Origin: Akkermansia muciniphila
Lineage (GTDB): Bacteria; Verrucomicrobiota; Verrucomicrobiia; Opitutales; Opitutaceae
Reading direction: 5' to 3'
Length of the DNA: 54,472 nucleotides
NCBI GenBank assembly: GCA_945888375.1
Contig: CAMCZZ010000022.1
Coordinates: forward strand, 1-54,472
Shown: positions 1 to 6,778 of the stretch, piece by piece
Layout of the letters: each line of letters begins with the position of its first letter
Position numbering within the stretch: the stretch's first letter is position 1
The notes under the pieces: model-generated
What the model was told of the DNA's origin: nothing
Databases searched by the model: none
The model's input: the letters and a program-made list of their open reading frames with translations, nothing else
Position numbers and translations under genes: made by a program

Positions 1-105
1 GTTCATGCGCTTGTCTCCGTTTCAGGTTGTTTTGGGTTTATCTCTCAGCCTTGCGGATAGGCCCCGTCTCTCGGGGCAACCCGCGTCTAGTGGGACAAGC
101 GCTCC
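1..105. other. Nested inverted repeats at the left edge (possible attC-like site)
   Basis: Three nested pairs are visible: GCGCTTGTC (7-15) with GACAAGCGC (94-102), GGGTT (34-38) with AACCC (78-82), and a tight hairpin GCCCCG/CGGGGC (61-66 and 72-77, five-base loop). The block lies just upstream of a cassette-like gene, so it could be the recombination site of a preceding cassette. No clear core site is seen because the window starts here. It could equally be a structured RNA leader. Confidence 0.3.
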
Positions 106-170
106 CTTTTCCCGTGCCACTCATCCGCAGCTATAATGTCTAGGCAGAATAACAAAACCAATTTAATCAT

Positions 171-989
171 ATGGCCAAAATACCTACCAAAGTCGAAAAT
201 CGAATCAAAGACGCCCTCAAGCGCTACAAACCAGTAATCGAGCAGGCCAAGGCCCGCGATATTGGCGAAGCCGATACGTCAACCCTCGTAAAGGATATTT
301 TAGCCGATCTATTCGGCTACGATAAATATACGGAGATTACCGCAGAATATCAGATCAAAGGCACCTATTGCGATTTAGCTATAAAGATGGAAGGGAAATT
401 AGTGCTTCTCATCGAAGTTAAGGCAATTGGTTTAGAATTAAAGGAAGCATACGTTAAGCAAGCGGTAGATTATGCGGCTAATCAAGGAATCGAATGGGTC
501 GTTCTTACGAACGCCGCCACATGGCAGGTATACAAAATTGGCTTTGGTAAGCCAATAACCAATGATTTGCTCATCACACTGAATTTCCTAACACTCGATC
601 CAAAGAGCGAATCCGACATAGAAGCTTTATATTTGCTTAGTCGTGAAGCGCAAGGAAAGTCATTGCTTGATGAGTATCACGAGCAGAAGCAAGCCCTCAG
701 CAAGTATTGTATTGGTGCTATTCTATTGACTGAACCGATTTTGTCTGTTGTGCGTCGTGAGCTAAAGCGTCTTTCACCAGATGTAAAGATAGAGCTCGAA
801 GAGATTCATTCCGTTATTTCGCAGGAAGTAATTAAAAGGGACGTGATTGAAGGAGAGAAAGCTATAGAAGCAGCAAAGAAGTTGTCACGAGCCGCCAATC
901 GTGCGTTGAGGGCGAAATCAGAAAAGACATCGGTCGATAATACAGCATCGACCGATTCAGTCAGCCCTCCCGAGGCACAATCAGAATAA
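171..989 (+). CDS. Solo HsdR N-terminal-like PD-(D/E)XK protein
   Basis: This 272-residue protein resembles the nuclease domain at the N-terminus of type I restriction HsdR subunits, but has no helicase part. A PD-(D/E)XK core is readable: D68 in YCDLAIK, then E82 and K84 in LIEVKAIG, preceded by a helical segment (residues 35-50, LVKDILADLFGY). Residues 150-230 are helical without recognised motif, and the tail is Ser/Thr/Glu-rich and probably disordered. The ATG follows an AT-rich leader with no strong Shine-Dalgarno. Codon use is much AT-richer than in genes after 3 kb, and a palindromic attC-like site begins eight bases after the stop, which suggests a captured cassette gene. A defence or DNA-processing role is inference; it may be a degenerate nuclease fold without activity. 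Confidence 0.75.
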   Translation: MAKIPTKVENRIKDALKRYKPVIEQAKARDIGEADTSTLVKDILADLFGYDKYTEITAEYQIKGTYCDLAIKMEGKLVLLIEVKAIGLELKEAYVKQAVDYAANQGIEWVVLTNAATWQVYKIGFGKPITNDLLITLNFLTLDPKSESDIEALYLLSREAQGKSLLDEYHEQKQALSKYCIGAILLTEPILSVVRRELKRLSPDVKIELEEIHSVISQEVIKRDVIEGEKAIEAAKKLSRAANRALRAKSEKTSVDNTASTDSVSPPEAQSE

Positions 990-996
990 AAAATGA

Positions 997-1095
997 GCCC
1001 AACAAGGCAGTAGAGCCAACGACCATACATGTCAAGAATCCTGCTGTCGCAGGCTTCGCGCCATGTATAGTCGCGGCTCAGTTTTGACTTTAGTC
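997..1095 (+). other. attC-like palindromic cassette site 1
   Basis: The site starts with GCCCAAC (997-1003), which fits the RYYYAAC core of integron attC sites. The long arm at 1013-1031 pairs imperfectly with 1062-1079 (CATGTATAGTCGCGGCTC), and an inner hairpin CCTGC/GCAGG lies at 1040-1053. It sits directly after the stop of the nuclease-like gene, the normal position in a gene cassette. The right-hand core is degenerate: GTTTTGA where GTTRRRY is expected. The pairing and position are seen directly; identity as attC is inferred. Confidence 0.5.
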
Positions 1096-1114
1096 AGAAA
1101 CAATCAAACCTTGG

Positions 1115-1140
1115 CGTCGTGATGTTTAAACGTCATGACG
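1115..1140. promoter_or_regulatory. Palindromic operator candidate upstream of the antitoxin gene
   Basis: CGTCGTGATG (1115-1124) and CGTCATGACG (1131-1140) form an inverted repeat with 8 of 10 matches around TTTAAA. The right arm is itself a perfect palindrome. Ribbon-helix-helix antitoxins usually repress their own operon from such sites, so this is a reasonable autoregulatory operator. It overlaps the first possible ATG (1135), which favours the later start at 1147. Confidence 0.4.
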
Positions 1141-1146
1141 TCTGTC

Positions 1147-1368
1147 ATGAAACGAGCCACTGTATATCTAGACGAGGACCTCCACAAAGCCCTAAAGCTT
1201 AAGGAAATCGAATCGGAATCAAGTCTGTCCGACATCGTAAATCAGGCAGTTCGGTATACCCTTGGGGAAGATCTTGATGATCTACTCGACATTGAAACGA
1301 GGAAGAAAGAAGGGACGATGCCTTACGAAACATTTCTAAAGGAACTCAAGAGCCTTGGCCAAATATGA
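1147..1368 (+). CDS. Ribbon-helix-helix antitoxin
   Basis: A small acidic protein of 73 residues from ATG 1147; an ATG four codons earlier at 1135 is possible. It starts MKRATVYLDEDLHKALKLK, the N-terminal strand and first helix of CopG/Arc-type ribbon-helix-helix proteins, followed by SLSDIVNQAVRY as second helix. The C-terminal half (DLLDIETRKKEGTMPYETF) is the usual extended part that wraps a RelE/ParE partner. Its end overlaps the toxin gene by 14 bases, typical of translationally coupled toxin-antitoxin pairs. It should neutralise the toxin and, as a dimer, bind the palindrome upstream. The pair lies between two attC-like sites, as toxin-antitoxin modules often do in cassette arrays. Confidence 0.8.
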   Translation: MKRATVYLDEDLHKALKLKEIESESSLSDIVNQAVRYTLGEDLDDLLDIETRKKEGTMPYETFLKELKSLGQI

Positions 1369-1594
1369 ATTGGTGGTTCGGCCATCGGTTAGTAAGGCCA
1401 CAAAAGATATTCCATCCAATGATCTGAAGGAAATTCTTCAGAAAATGAAGGCCCTTTGCGATGATCCACGCCCACCCGGAAGCGTTAAGCTGTCGGGCAT
1501 GGAATACTACCGAATTCGACCAGGTGACTACAGGATCATTTACGAGCTTGAGGACAGTCGTTTAATAGTAGTTGTGGTTAAGATCGGACATTGA
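1355..1594 (+). CDS. RelE/ParE-family toxin, truncated at its C-terminus
   Basis: A TTG-started protein of 79 residues overlapping the antitoxin gene. The sequence has the RelE/ParE fold pattern: YELVVRPSVSKATKDI, a helix, then YYRIRPGDYRIIYELED and VVVVKIGH. Family members normally continue GHRRxxYR; here the codon after GH is TGA (1592-1594), and the same frame then reads R-N-I-Y-R before TAA at 1610-1612. A single CGA-to-TGA change would therefore explain the loss of the last six residues. These include the terminal Arg/Tyr that in many RelE enzymes takes part in mRNA cleavage. The toxin is probably inactive or weakened, although stop readthrough or a normal short form cannot be excluded. 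Confidence 0.8.
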   Translation: MAKYELVVRPSVSKATKDIPSNDLKEILQKMKALCDDPRPPGSVKLSGMEYYRIRPGDYRIIYELEDSRLIVVVVKIGH

Positions 1595-1617
1595 AGAAAT
1601 ATATACAGATAAAAAAT

Positions 1618-1700
1618 TGCCAAACAAGGCGCTGCATCCAACGACTATACTTGTCACGGATACCTGCCACCACAGCACACGCGTAGTTTTGCAACCTGAT
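1618..1700 (+). other. attC-like site 2, degenerate
   Basis: About five bases after the original end of the toxin frame, the sequence GCCAAACAAGGC and CCAACGACTATACTTGTCA repeats the left half of site 1 (AACAAGGC and CCAACGACCATACATGTCA). The right half shares only GTAGTTTTG-like sequence, and no good long-range pairing was found. It is read as a decayed copy of the site ending the toxin-antitoxin cassette. Confidence 0.4.
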
Positions 1701-1753
1701 CGAGGAGACCGCCACCAGCCTCAAGCGGAACAGATCCTACCTGGGTTTTTTTA

Positions 1754-1795
1754 CCCTACGGATGCCGAAACCGTATCAATCGCGGCATCCGTGGG
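1754..1795. repeat. Strong inverted repeat downstream of the PEP-CTERM gene
   Basis: CCC-T-ACGGATGCCG (1754-1767) pairs with CGGCATCCGTGGG (1783-1795): thirteen pairs with one bulged base and a 15-base loop. It lies just past the end of the minus-strand PEP-CTERM gene. On that strand it is followed by A residues rather than a U-tract, so it is not a standard intrinsic terminator. It may stabilise a 3' end or mark the border of the cassette-like patch. Confidence 0.5.
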
Positions 1796-1808
1796 CCAAA
1801 CGTAACCG

Positions 1809-2534
1809 TTAGGATTTGTGCAAACGACGGCGACGGGTGGTGGCGGTAGCGAGGCCGGCGAGACCGAGCATGGCGGCAAAAGTGGATGGCTCGGGGATGG
1901 CACTGGTGCGGACGTTGTCGATGAAGAGAGAGATCCGCGAATCATTGGGCAGGCTGTTGGGGCTGTTGACCTGCAGATACAGCTTTTGCCACGAATCAAG
2001 AAGCAGACGGTCTCTCATGGCCACGGTAACCGGCATGGTTAAGGTATGGGTCGCGCCAAATGAAGTGAGCGCGACGGTGACCGGGCTTACGGAGACCGTT
2101 CCTAGCGAACTGTTAACAGGACCGCCATCGCCACTGTTATAACTTAAGGTTACGGAATGAGCACTCGCCGAACCGATGCTTCCTGCGTAGGCCGGAATGG
2201 TAAAATCTAGCGAAAGTTGTGTGGCCGATGTGAAAGCGGCGGCACGGAGATCCGTTTGCATGCCACCCCAACCAGAGACCCCAATCCAGGCGGCGGCTAC
2301 GTCAGTGCTGCCATTGGCGTTTTGGGAACGGATTTGAAAATCCCAGCCCTTGGTGCCGTGGGTGACAAAGGCAGAGGTAGTCGCCATGTTGCTGCCGTTT
2401 TCGGCTTCCCAATGGCCTCTCTCTCTACCTTGGACTTCACCTTCAAAACTGTCGATTAACACGTCGGCTTGGACAAGAGTCGCGGACAGCGCCAAAATGG
2501 CGGTCCCGACGAGTGTGGGTATTATTTTTTTCAT
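1809..2534 (-). CDS. PEP-CTERM sorting domain protein
   Basis: An exported 241-residue protein. Residues 1-23 form a Sec signal peptide (basic MKK, hydrophobic core, cleavage near VQA-DV). The body (about 25-205) is rich in Ser, Thr, Gly and Asn with beta-strand character and ends in a jelly-roll-like stretch (KLYLQVNSPNS, SLFIDNVRTS). No enzyme motif is recognised. The C-terminus has the complete sorting signal: PEP motif in IPEPSTF, a hydrophobic segment (MLGLAGLATA) and a TTRRRR basic tail. By family knowledge it is processed by an exosortase and attached to or released at the cell surface. It is monocistronic, flanked by the cassette-like patch and a non-coding gap. Confidence 0.85.
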   Translation of the reverse strand: MKKIIPTLVGTAILALSATLVQADVLIDSFEGEVQGRERGHWEAENGSNMATTSAFVTHGTKGWDFQIRSQNANGSTDVAAAWIGVSGWGGMQTDLRAAAFTSATQLSLDFTIPAYAGSIGSASAHSVTLSYNSGDGGPVNSSLGTVSVSPVTVALTSFGATHTLTMPVTVAMRDRLLLDSWQKLYLQVNSPNSLPNDSRISLFIDNVRTSAIPEPSTFAAMLGLAGLATATTRRRRLHKS

Positions 2535-3126
2535 ACTATATTAGGGCAGCTGTTATTCTGAGGGGAAAGAGAACGCGATACAGACTACCTGTATCAAAGC
2601 GCATAAGTCGGGTCGCAGCGGGGTCGCAGCGATGCCGGACAAACCAAAGGGACCGGGGGAGATGGGGTGGGCTCCAGCTAGGGGGGGTAATAACCAAACA
2701 GGATGGGGATCGGTGAGGTTAAGAAGCCCCATTTTACCCGACGAGTCACGGTTCCGATACGGTGTATTTTATCCCCTGCTAATGAGGGGTGTGGGTATCA
2801 CCCAAATGGATTAACAACACACGAACTGCTCACAGTCCGAATCCTGCGCTTACCCGGGGCCCATCGAGGCAAACGGGCGGAGTCTTTCGGTGGGGTCTTC
2901 GCTCGAAATGCTCTTCGAGTATTTTTCCCCAGCGGGCGGATCCTCCGCCTACGGCTCCGGGCTGCGCCATCTTTGCTTGGCTACATCGTTCGCTCGGTCC
3001 GCACCGCAATGCGCTGGCCATTCCACCCCGCTGCCCCGCTTTTTAGATGCAGGATCCCGGCACAGCGGCGGTAAGGCACTTACAGAACCAACCCGAATCC
3101 GGCGGAGTCCCCGGCTTTATAAAAAC
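2535..3126. other. Non-coding gap with short hairpins
   Basis: No open frame here has a protein family look. Visible elements are a duplicated GGGTCGCAGC near 2610-2630, a hairpin CCCCT/AGGGG (2773-2789), CTCGAA/TTCGAG followed by T-rich sequence (2902-2925), and GGCGGA/TCCGCC (2935-2949). The left part must contain the promoter of the minus-strand PEP-CTERM gene, but no box could be assigned with confidence. Confidence 0.4.
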
Positions 3127-4074
3127 CTAGTCAAGGAGGCCCAGGCCCTCGTCGAGTCCGAGGTGGAGGTTCATGCACTGGATGGCGGCCCCTGACGCGC
3201 CTTTGCCGAGGTTATCCAGACGGGCCATGACCACCGCTTGCTCGGCGTGGCCGAAGACGGCCAGGTCGCAACGATTGGTGCCGTTGTTGGCCTGCACATC
3301 GAAAAAGCCGCCATCGAGCACGCCCTCGTCGCCAAAGGGCAGCACGCGCACGAAGCGCTCGCGGGCATAAGTCTCTGTCAGCGCGTGGTGTAAGGCTTGC
3401 GGGGTCGGCCCGGCCGGCAGGGCGTGGAGCGGGAGCGGGACCGTGACTGCCAAGCCTTGGTAAAACGCCCCGACGATGGGGTTGAAAATCGGCGGCCGCT
3501 TGAGCCCGGTATGCACGCGCATCTCGGGCAAGTGCTTGTGCATGAGCGCGAGAGCGTAGGGGCGCGGACTGCGAAGGGTGGCGGGCGGGTTTTGCTCGTA
3601 GTCCGCGATCATCTTTTTGCCGCCGCCGCTGTAGCCGGTCAGGGAAAAGCAACTGAGCGGGAAATCCGACGGCAACAAGCCCCGCTGGACCAGCGGGCGC
3701 ACGGCGAGGGCAAAGGCCGTGGCATGGCAGCCGGGGTTGGCGATCCGCTTGCTAGTGCGTAGCGCATCGCGGTAGTCCCCTCCGAGCTCCGGCACCCCAT
3801 AAACCCAGCCATCCGCCACGCGGTGGGCGGTGGAGGCATCGATGATGCAGGTGCGAGGATTCGTCACCAGCGCAGCGGATTCCTTGGCGGCGCCGTCGGG
3901 CAGACAAAGGAAGGCGATATCGGCCGCATTTAGGCAGGCGGCGCGGGCGGCGGTGTCTTTACGCAGAGCCGGCTCGATCTGGATCAGCTCGAGGTCAGAG
4001 CGCGCGGCGAGACGCTCGAAAATCTGGAGGCCGGTGGTGCCCTCCTGGCCGTCAACAAAAACCTGGGTTTTCAT
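3127..4074 (-). CDS. argC: N-acetyl-gamma-glutamyl-phosphate reductase, short (type 2) form
   Basis: This enzyme reduces N-acetylglutamyl phosphate to the semialdehyde with NADPH, the third step of arginine synthesis, in the cytoplasm. At 315 residues it matches the short ArgC type. The nucleotide-binding loop is GQEGTTG (9-15), the catalytic Cys is C116 in IANPGCHATA, and MHKHLPEM holds the conserved His. GYSGGGKKMI is the Gly-rich substrate loop of the family. The start at MKTQVFVDGQ was chosen because an upstream extension of 21 codons has no family counterpart and would remove the normal N-terminal beta strand. It is the last gene of a minus-strand run with purN and a hypothetical gene; no other arginine gene is in the window. 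Confidence 0.93.
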   Translation of the reverse strand: MKTQVFVDGQEGTTGLQIFERLAARSDLELIQIEPALRKDTAARAACLNAADIAFLCLPDGAAKESAALVTNPRTCIIDASTAHRVADGWVYGVPELGGDYRDALRTSKRIANPGCHATAFALAVRPLVQRGLLPSDFPLSCFSLTGYSGGGKKMIADYEQNPPATLRSPRPYALALMHKHLPEMRVHTGLKRPPIFNPIVGAFYQGLAVTVPLPLHALPAGPTPQALHHALTETYARERFVRVLPFGDEGVLDGGFFDVQANNGTNRCDLAVFGHAEQAVVMARLDNLGKGASGAAIQCMNLHLGLDEGLGLLD

Positions 4075-4176
4075 AGCGTTAAGCGATGACCACAGTCCGC
4101 CTACTCCGCCTCCGGCACAAGGCCGAAACCACCGCATCTTTCGACACCTGAAATGTTTTAGACTCGGATACCGCGG

Positions 4177-4761
4177 TTAAACCTGCGCCCGGGCCAGACT
4201 CAGCCGCGCGACGACGTCCACCAGCAACCGGTGCTCGGCCGCGTGGACTCTGGCTGCGAGCGTATCGGGCGTATCCTGGTCCTCGATGCGCACCGCCGCC
4301 TGGTCAAGGATGCGGCCCGCGTCGATCTCGGGCGTGACCTCATGCACCGTGCAGCCGGTGATCTTCACCCCGTGGCGGAAGGCCTGCCCGATGCCGTCTA
4401 GCCCGGGGAAACTGGGGAGCAAACTCGGGTGTAAATTTATGACCCTTCCGGCAAAGGCGTGGAGGAAACCCGGTTTCACCACCCGCATGAAGCCCGCCAA
4501 CACCACCAGATCCGGCGTGCAGGCCTGCACCGCCGCGATGTAGCGCGCCTCGCCCTCGCCTTCCAGCTTGGTCTTGAAGGGAGCCGCATCCAGATGACGC
4601 GCCTCGATGCCAAAGCGGGGACCGAGCGCGAGGATGCCCGCCTCGGCCCGATCCGAGAAGATCGCCACGATCTGCGCGCGACCGAGCCGGCCTTCGTGTT
4701 GAGCGATGCAGAGCGCCTCGGCGTTCGAACCGCGACCGGAACCCAGGATGACAACGCGCAT
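4177..4761 (-). CDS. purN: Phosphoribosylglycinamide formyltransferase
   Basis: Transfers a formyl group from 10-formyltetrahydrofolate to GAR in purine synthesis. Its 194 residues are close to the usual 190-215. Visible signatures are the phosphate loop GSGRGSN (7-13), the folate/catalytic segment INLHPSLLPSFPG with N109 and H111, and D147 in VTPEIDAGR. N109, H111 and D147 correspond to the classic Asn-His-Asp set of the family. ATG is followed directly by the first beta strand (MRVVILGSG), so the start is firm. The upstream hypothetical gene ends nine bases before, suggesting one transcript. The one-carbon donor links it loosely to folD near 46.4 kb. Confidence 0.95.
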   Translation of the reverse strand: MRVVILGSGRGSNAEALCIAQHEGRLGRAQIVAIFSDRAEAGILALGPRFGIEARHLDAAPFKTKLEGEGEARYIAAVQACTPDLVVLAGFMRVVKPGFLHAFAGRVINLHPSLLPSFPGLDGIGQAFRHGVKITGCTVHEVTPEIDAGRILDQAAVRIEDQDTPDTLAARVHAAEHRLLVDVVARLSLARAQV

Positions 4762-4770
4762 AAAAATCGC

Positions 4771-5412
4771 TCAGGCCTCCTCGTTGGCCGCCGGACTGTT
4801 TGCCCCGTCCGACTCCGCGCCACGGGCCGCCTCTGCCCCTGCTGGCGCTTCGGGCTTGGGCCCGCCGCCGACGAGCGCAGCCAGTTGATCCTGAATCGAC
4901 CGGAAAAACTCCGGGCTCAGCTCCGCCGCCGCCACCTCATGGCGAGTCTTGGCCTTGGCGTGCTCATAGACCAGCCGCGCCCCCGCACCTGTGCCAGTCC
5001 GGCCCTTCGGGCGGAGCACCCGTTTGCGCTCCAGCATCATGGCGAGGACCTGGAGCAGACGCTCGTTTTCGACCGTGCGCTCGTTGGCGGGATCCGCCAG
5101 GGCCAGAAAAAGACTCTCCGCCGTCAACTTGAGCGCACGCTCGGGATTATCCTGCACCCGCCGCGTCTTGTAGATCTGCGCCCACCGGCAGACCACCGGC
5201 CCCGGCGCTACGAAGCCAGCCACCTCCGTCTCCAAAACATCGCAACGCAGGATGCCCTCCCCCGCCGGCTCGGTTTTGCCCGTCCCACGGGCCGCCCGGG
5301 GCTCGGCGACGACCGGCGCACGCACCAAAAAACTGACCACGCGCTGGCCATCACTAAAGTCACGCGCGGTGACGAGGCAGCGGGGCGACAAGGTCGACAA
5401 AGTTAACTCCAT
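4771..5412 (-). CDS. Conserved-looking hypothetical protein
   Basis: No family is recognised in this 213-residue protein. Residues 1-75 look like mixed beta structure with a few Cys (SPRCLVTARDF, ILRCDVLETE). Residues 80-150 are mainly helical (TAESLFLALADPANERTVEN, LLQVLAMMLERKRVLRPKG), and 150-180 hold a charged segment ending SPEFFRSIQDQLAAL. The last 30 residues are Ala/Glu/Gly-rich and probably disordered. No signal peptide or membrane segment is seen, so it is likely cytoplasmic. It is the first gene of the minus-strand run with purN and argC and faces the metallophosphoesterase gene across 64 bases. Codon use is native. Confidence 0.7.
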   Translation of the reverse strand: MELTLSTLSPRCLVTARDFSDGQRVVSFLVRAPVVAEPRAARGTGKTEPAGEGILRCDVLETEVAGFVAPGPVVCRWAQIYKTRRVQDNPERALKLTAESLFLALADPANERTVENERLLQVLAMMLERKRVLRPKGRTGTGAGARLVYEHAKAKTRHEVAAAELSPEFFRSIQDQLAALVGGGPKPEAPAGAEAARGAESDGANSPAANEEA

Positions 5413-5476
5413 AAAACTGGCTTTCTTATTTACCCTCGCCGCCGGGCGAAGCTAGCACTTTCGCTATCAACCCAGC

Positions 5477-6145
5477 ATGAACGGCCGCATCATCGCCATC
5501 GGCGACATCCACGGGTGTCACCTCGAATTCGCCGAACTCCTCGACCGGCTCGCGCTCGCCCCCGAGGACAGGCTGGTCCTGCTCGGGGATTTGATCAACC
5601 GCGGCCCCAACAGCGCCGCCGTGATCGACTTGGCCCTGAAGCACAACGCGCTCTGCGTCCTCGGCAACCACGAGGCCCGCTTGCTGCATTACCGCCGCAC
5701 CAAGGATCGCTCTCTGCTCAAGGACGACGACGAGCAGACCTTCGCCCAGCTCGAGCCGCACCACTGGGCCTATCTGGAAAAACTCCCGCTGACCCACGAG
5801 GTGCCCGAGCTGAATACGGTTTTTGTCCACGGCGGTTTTCTGCCCGACGAGCCTTGGCGCCGCCAGCCCGCCGCCGTCGTCACCCGCATCCAGGTGCTTG
5901 ACGCCGAGGGCCGCCCCCGCAAACGCGCCGAGGCCCCCGACGGCGTGCTCTGGGCCCAGCGCTGGGTCGGCCCCCCCTTCGTAGTTTACGGCCACACCCC
6001 GCGCCCCGATATTTTTAAACTCAAGTGGTCGGCCGGGATCGACACCGCCTGCTGCATGGGCGGCTTTCTCACCGCCTACCTCCTGCCCGAACGCCGCTTC
6101 GTGCAGGTAAAGGCCCGCCGCCGCTACTACGGCGATAAACGCTAA
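5477..6145 (+). CDS. Metallophosphoesterase (PPP/ApaH-like serine-threonine phosphatase family)
   Basis: A 222-residue cytoplasmic phosphoesterase with the complete two-metal motif set: GDIHG (9-13), GDLINRG (37-43), GNHE (63-66), then VHGG and YGHT toward the C-terminus. These residues bind two divalent metals that hydrolyse phosphoesters. Bacterial members act on phosphoproteins or on dinucleoside polyphosphates; the sequence alone does not decide between them. It opens a compact plus-strand cluster, with 19 bases to the isochorismatase-like gene and 26 to the YhaM-like gene. The start is the only ATG giving the conserved RIIAIGDIHG strand. Confidence 0.9.
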   Translation: MNGRIIAIGDIHGCHLEFAELLDRLALAPEDRLVLLGDLINRGPNSAAVIDLALKHNALCVLGNHEARLLHYRRTKDRSLLKDDDEQTFAQLEPHHWAYLEKLPLTHEVPELNTVFVHGGFLPDEPWRRQPAAVVTRIQVLDAEGRPRKRAEAPDGVLWAQRWVGPPFVVYGHTPRPDIFKLKWSAGIDTACCMGGFLTAYLLPERRFVQVKARRRYYGDKR

Positions 6146-6164
6146 TCCGCATCCCGCTCCACTC

Positions 6165-6752
6165 ATGCCCCGCGCCAAAAAAACCGCTCCCGCTCCCGTC
6201 TCGGCCGCCCCCGGCGCCGCCCTGCTCGCCGTCGATCTCCAGTCCACCCTGCTCGCCGCCCTGCCCGCGGCCGCCGCCCGCTCCGTGCGTGCCCGCGCCG
6301 CCCTCGCCCTCGCAGCCGCCCGTGCGCTGGGCCTTCCGGTGTTTTTTACCGAGCAAGTGCCCGCCAAACTCGGCCCCACTGCCCCTGCCCTCGCGCGCCT
6401 CGCCCCGGATGCGCCAGTCTTCCCCAAAAACACCTTTTCCGCCCTCGCGAGCGAGGCCCTGCCCGCCGCCCTGCGCGCCGAAAAAATCGAGCACCTGCTC
6501 CTGATCGGCCTCGAGACCCCCGTCTGCATTTACCAGTCCGCCCTAGGCGCCCTCGCCGAAGGCTTCCAAGTCACGCTCCTCTCCGACGCCATCGCCGCAC
6601 GCCGGGCCGACGACCACGCCGCCTGCCTCGCCGCCCTCCGCCACGCCGGCGTGACCGTGCTGCCGGTCGAAACCGTCTTCTACGCGCTCCTCCACGACGC
6701 CGGCCACCCTTCCTTCAAGGCCTTCACCCAGTTGGTAAAAACCCACGCCTGA
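6165..6752 (+). CDS. Isochorismatase-family cysteine hydrolase
   Basis: A 195-residue alpha/beta hydrolase of the isochorismatase/nicotinamidase superfamily. The catalytic triad is visible: D24 in LLAVDLQST, K88 in PVFPKNTFSAL and C121 in GLETPVCIYQSA, followed by the typical VTLLSDAIAARRADDH helix-strand. The short form without a long C-terminal extension resembles YcaC-like hydrolases, whose substrates are mostly unknown. The first 17 residues are Ala/Pro/Lys-rich and probably unstructured. It lies between two nucleic-acid or phosphate-related hydrolase genes, probably in one operon. The substrate cannot be inferred. Confidence 0.88.
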   Translation: MPRAKKTAPAPVSAAPGAALLAVDLQSTLLAALPAAAARSVRARAALALAAARALGLPVFFTEQVPAKLGPTAPALARLAPDAPVFPKNTFSALASEALPAALRAEKIEHLLLIGLETPVCIYQSALGALAEGFQVTLLSDAIAARRADDHAACLAALRHAGVTVLPVETVFYALLHDAGHPSFKAFTQLVKTHA

Positions 6753-6778
6753 TCTCCCTTCCGCCTCCTCCCTCTCCG

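Noticed and set aside
1754-1795. Strong hairpin considered as an intrinsic terminator
   Set aside because: On the minus strand it is followed by A residues and on the plus strand the T-run comes before the stem, so the order is wrong for either direction. Kept only as an inverted repeat.
2535-3126. Several overlapping open frames in the gap upstream of the PEP-CTERM gene
   Set aside because: All are short, overlap each other in different frames and have no domain or start-site support.
5426-6529. 367-codon minus-strand frame opposite the phosphoesterase and hydrolase genes
   Set aside because: Both opposite-strand genes have full catalytic motifs; this frame has none.
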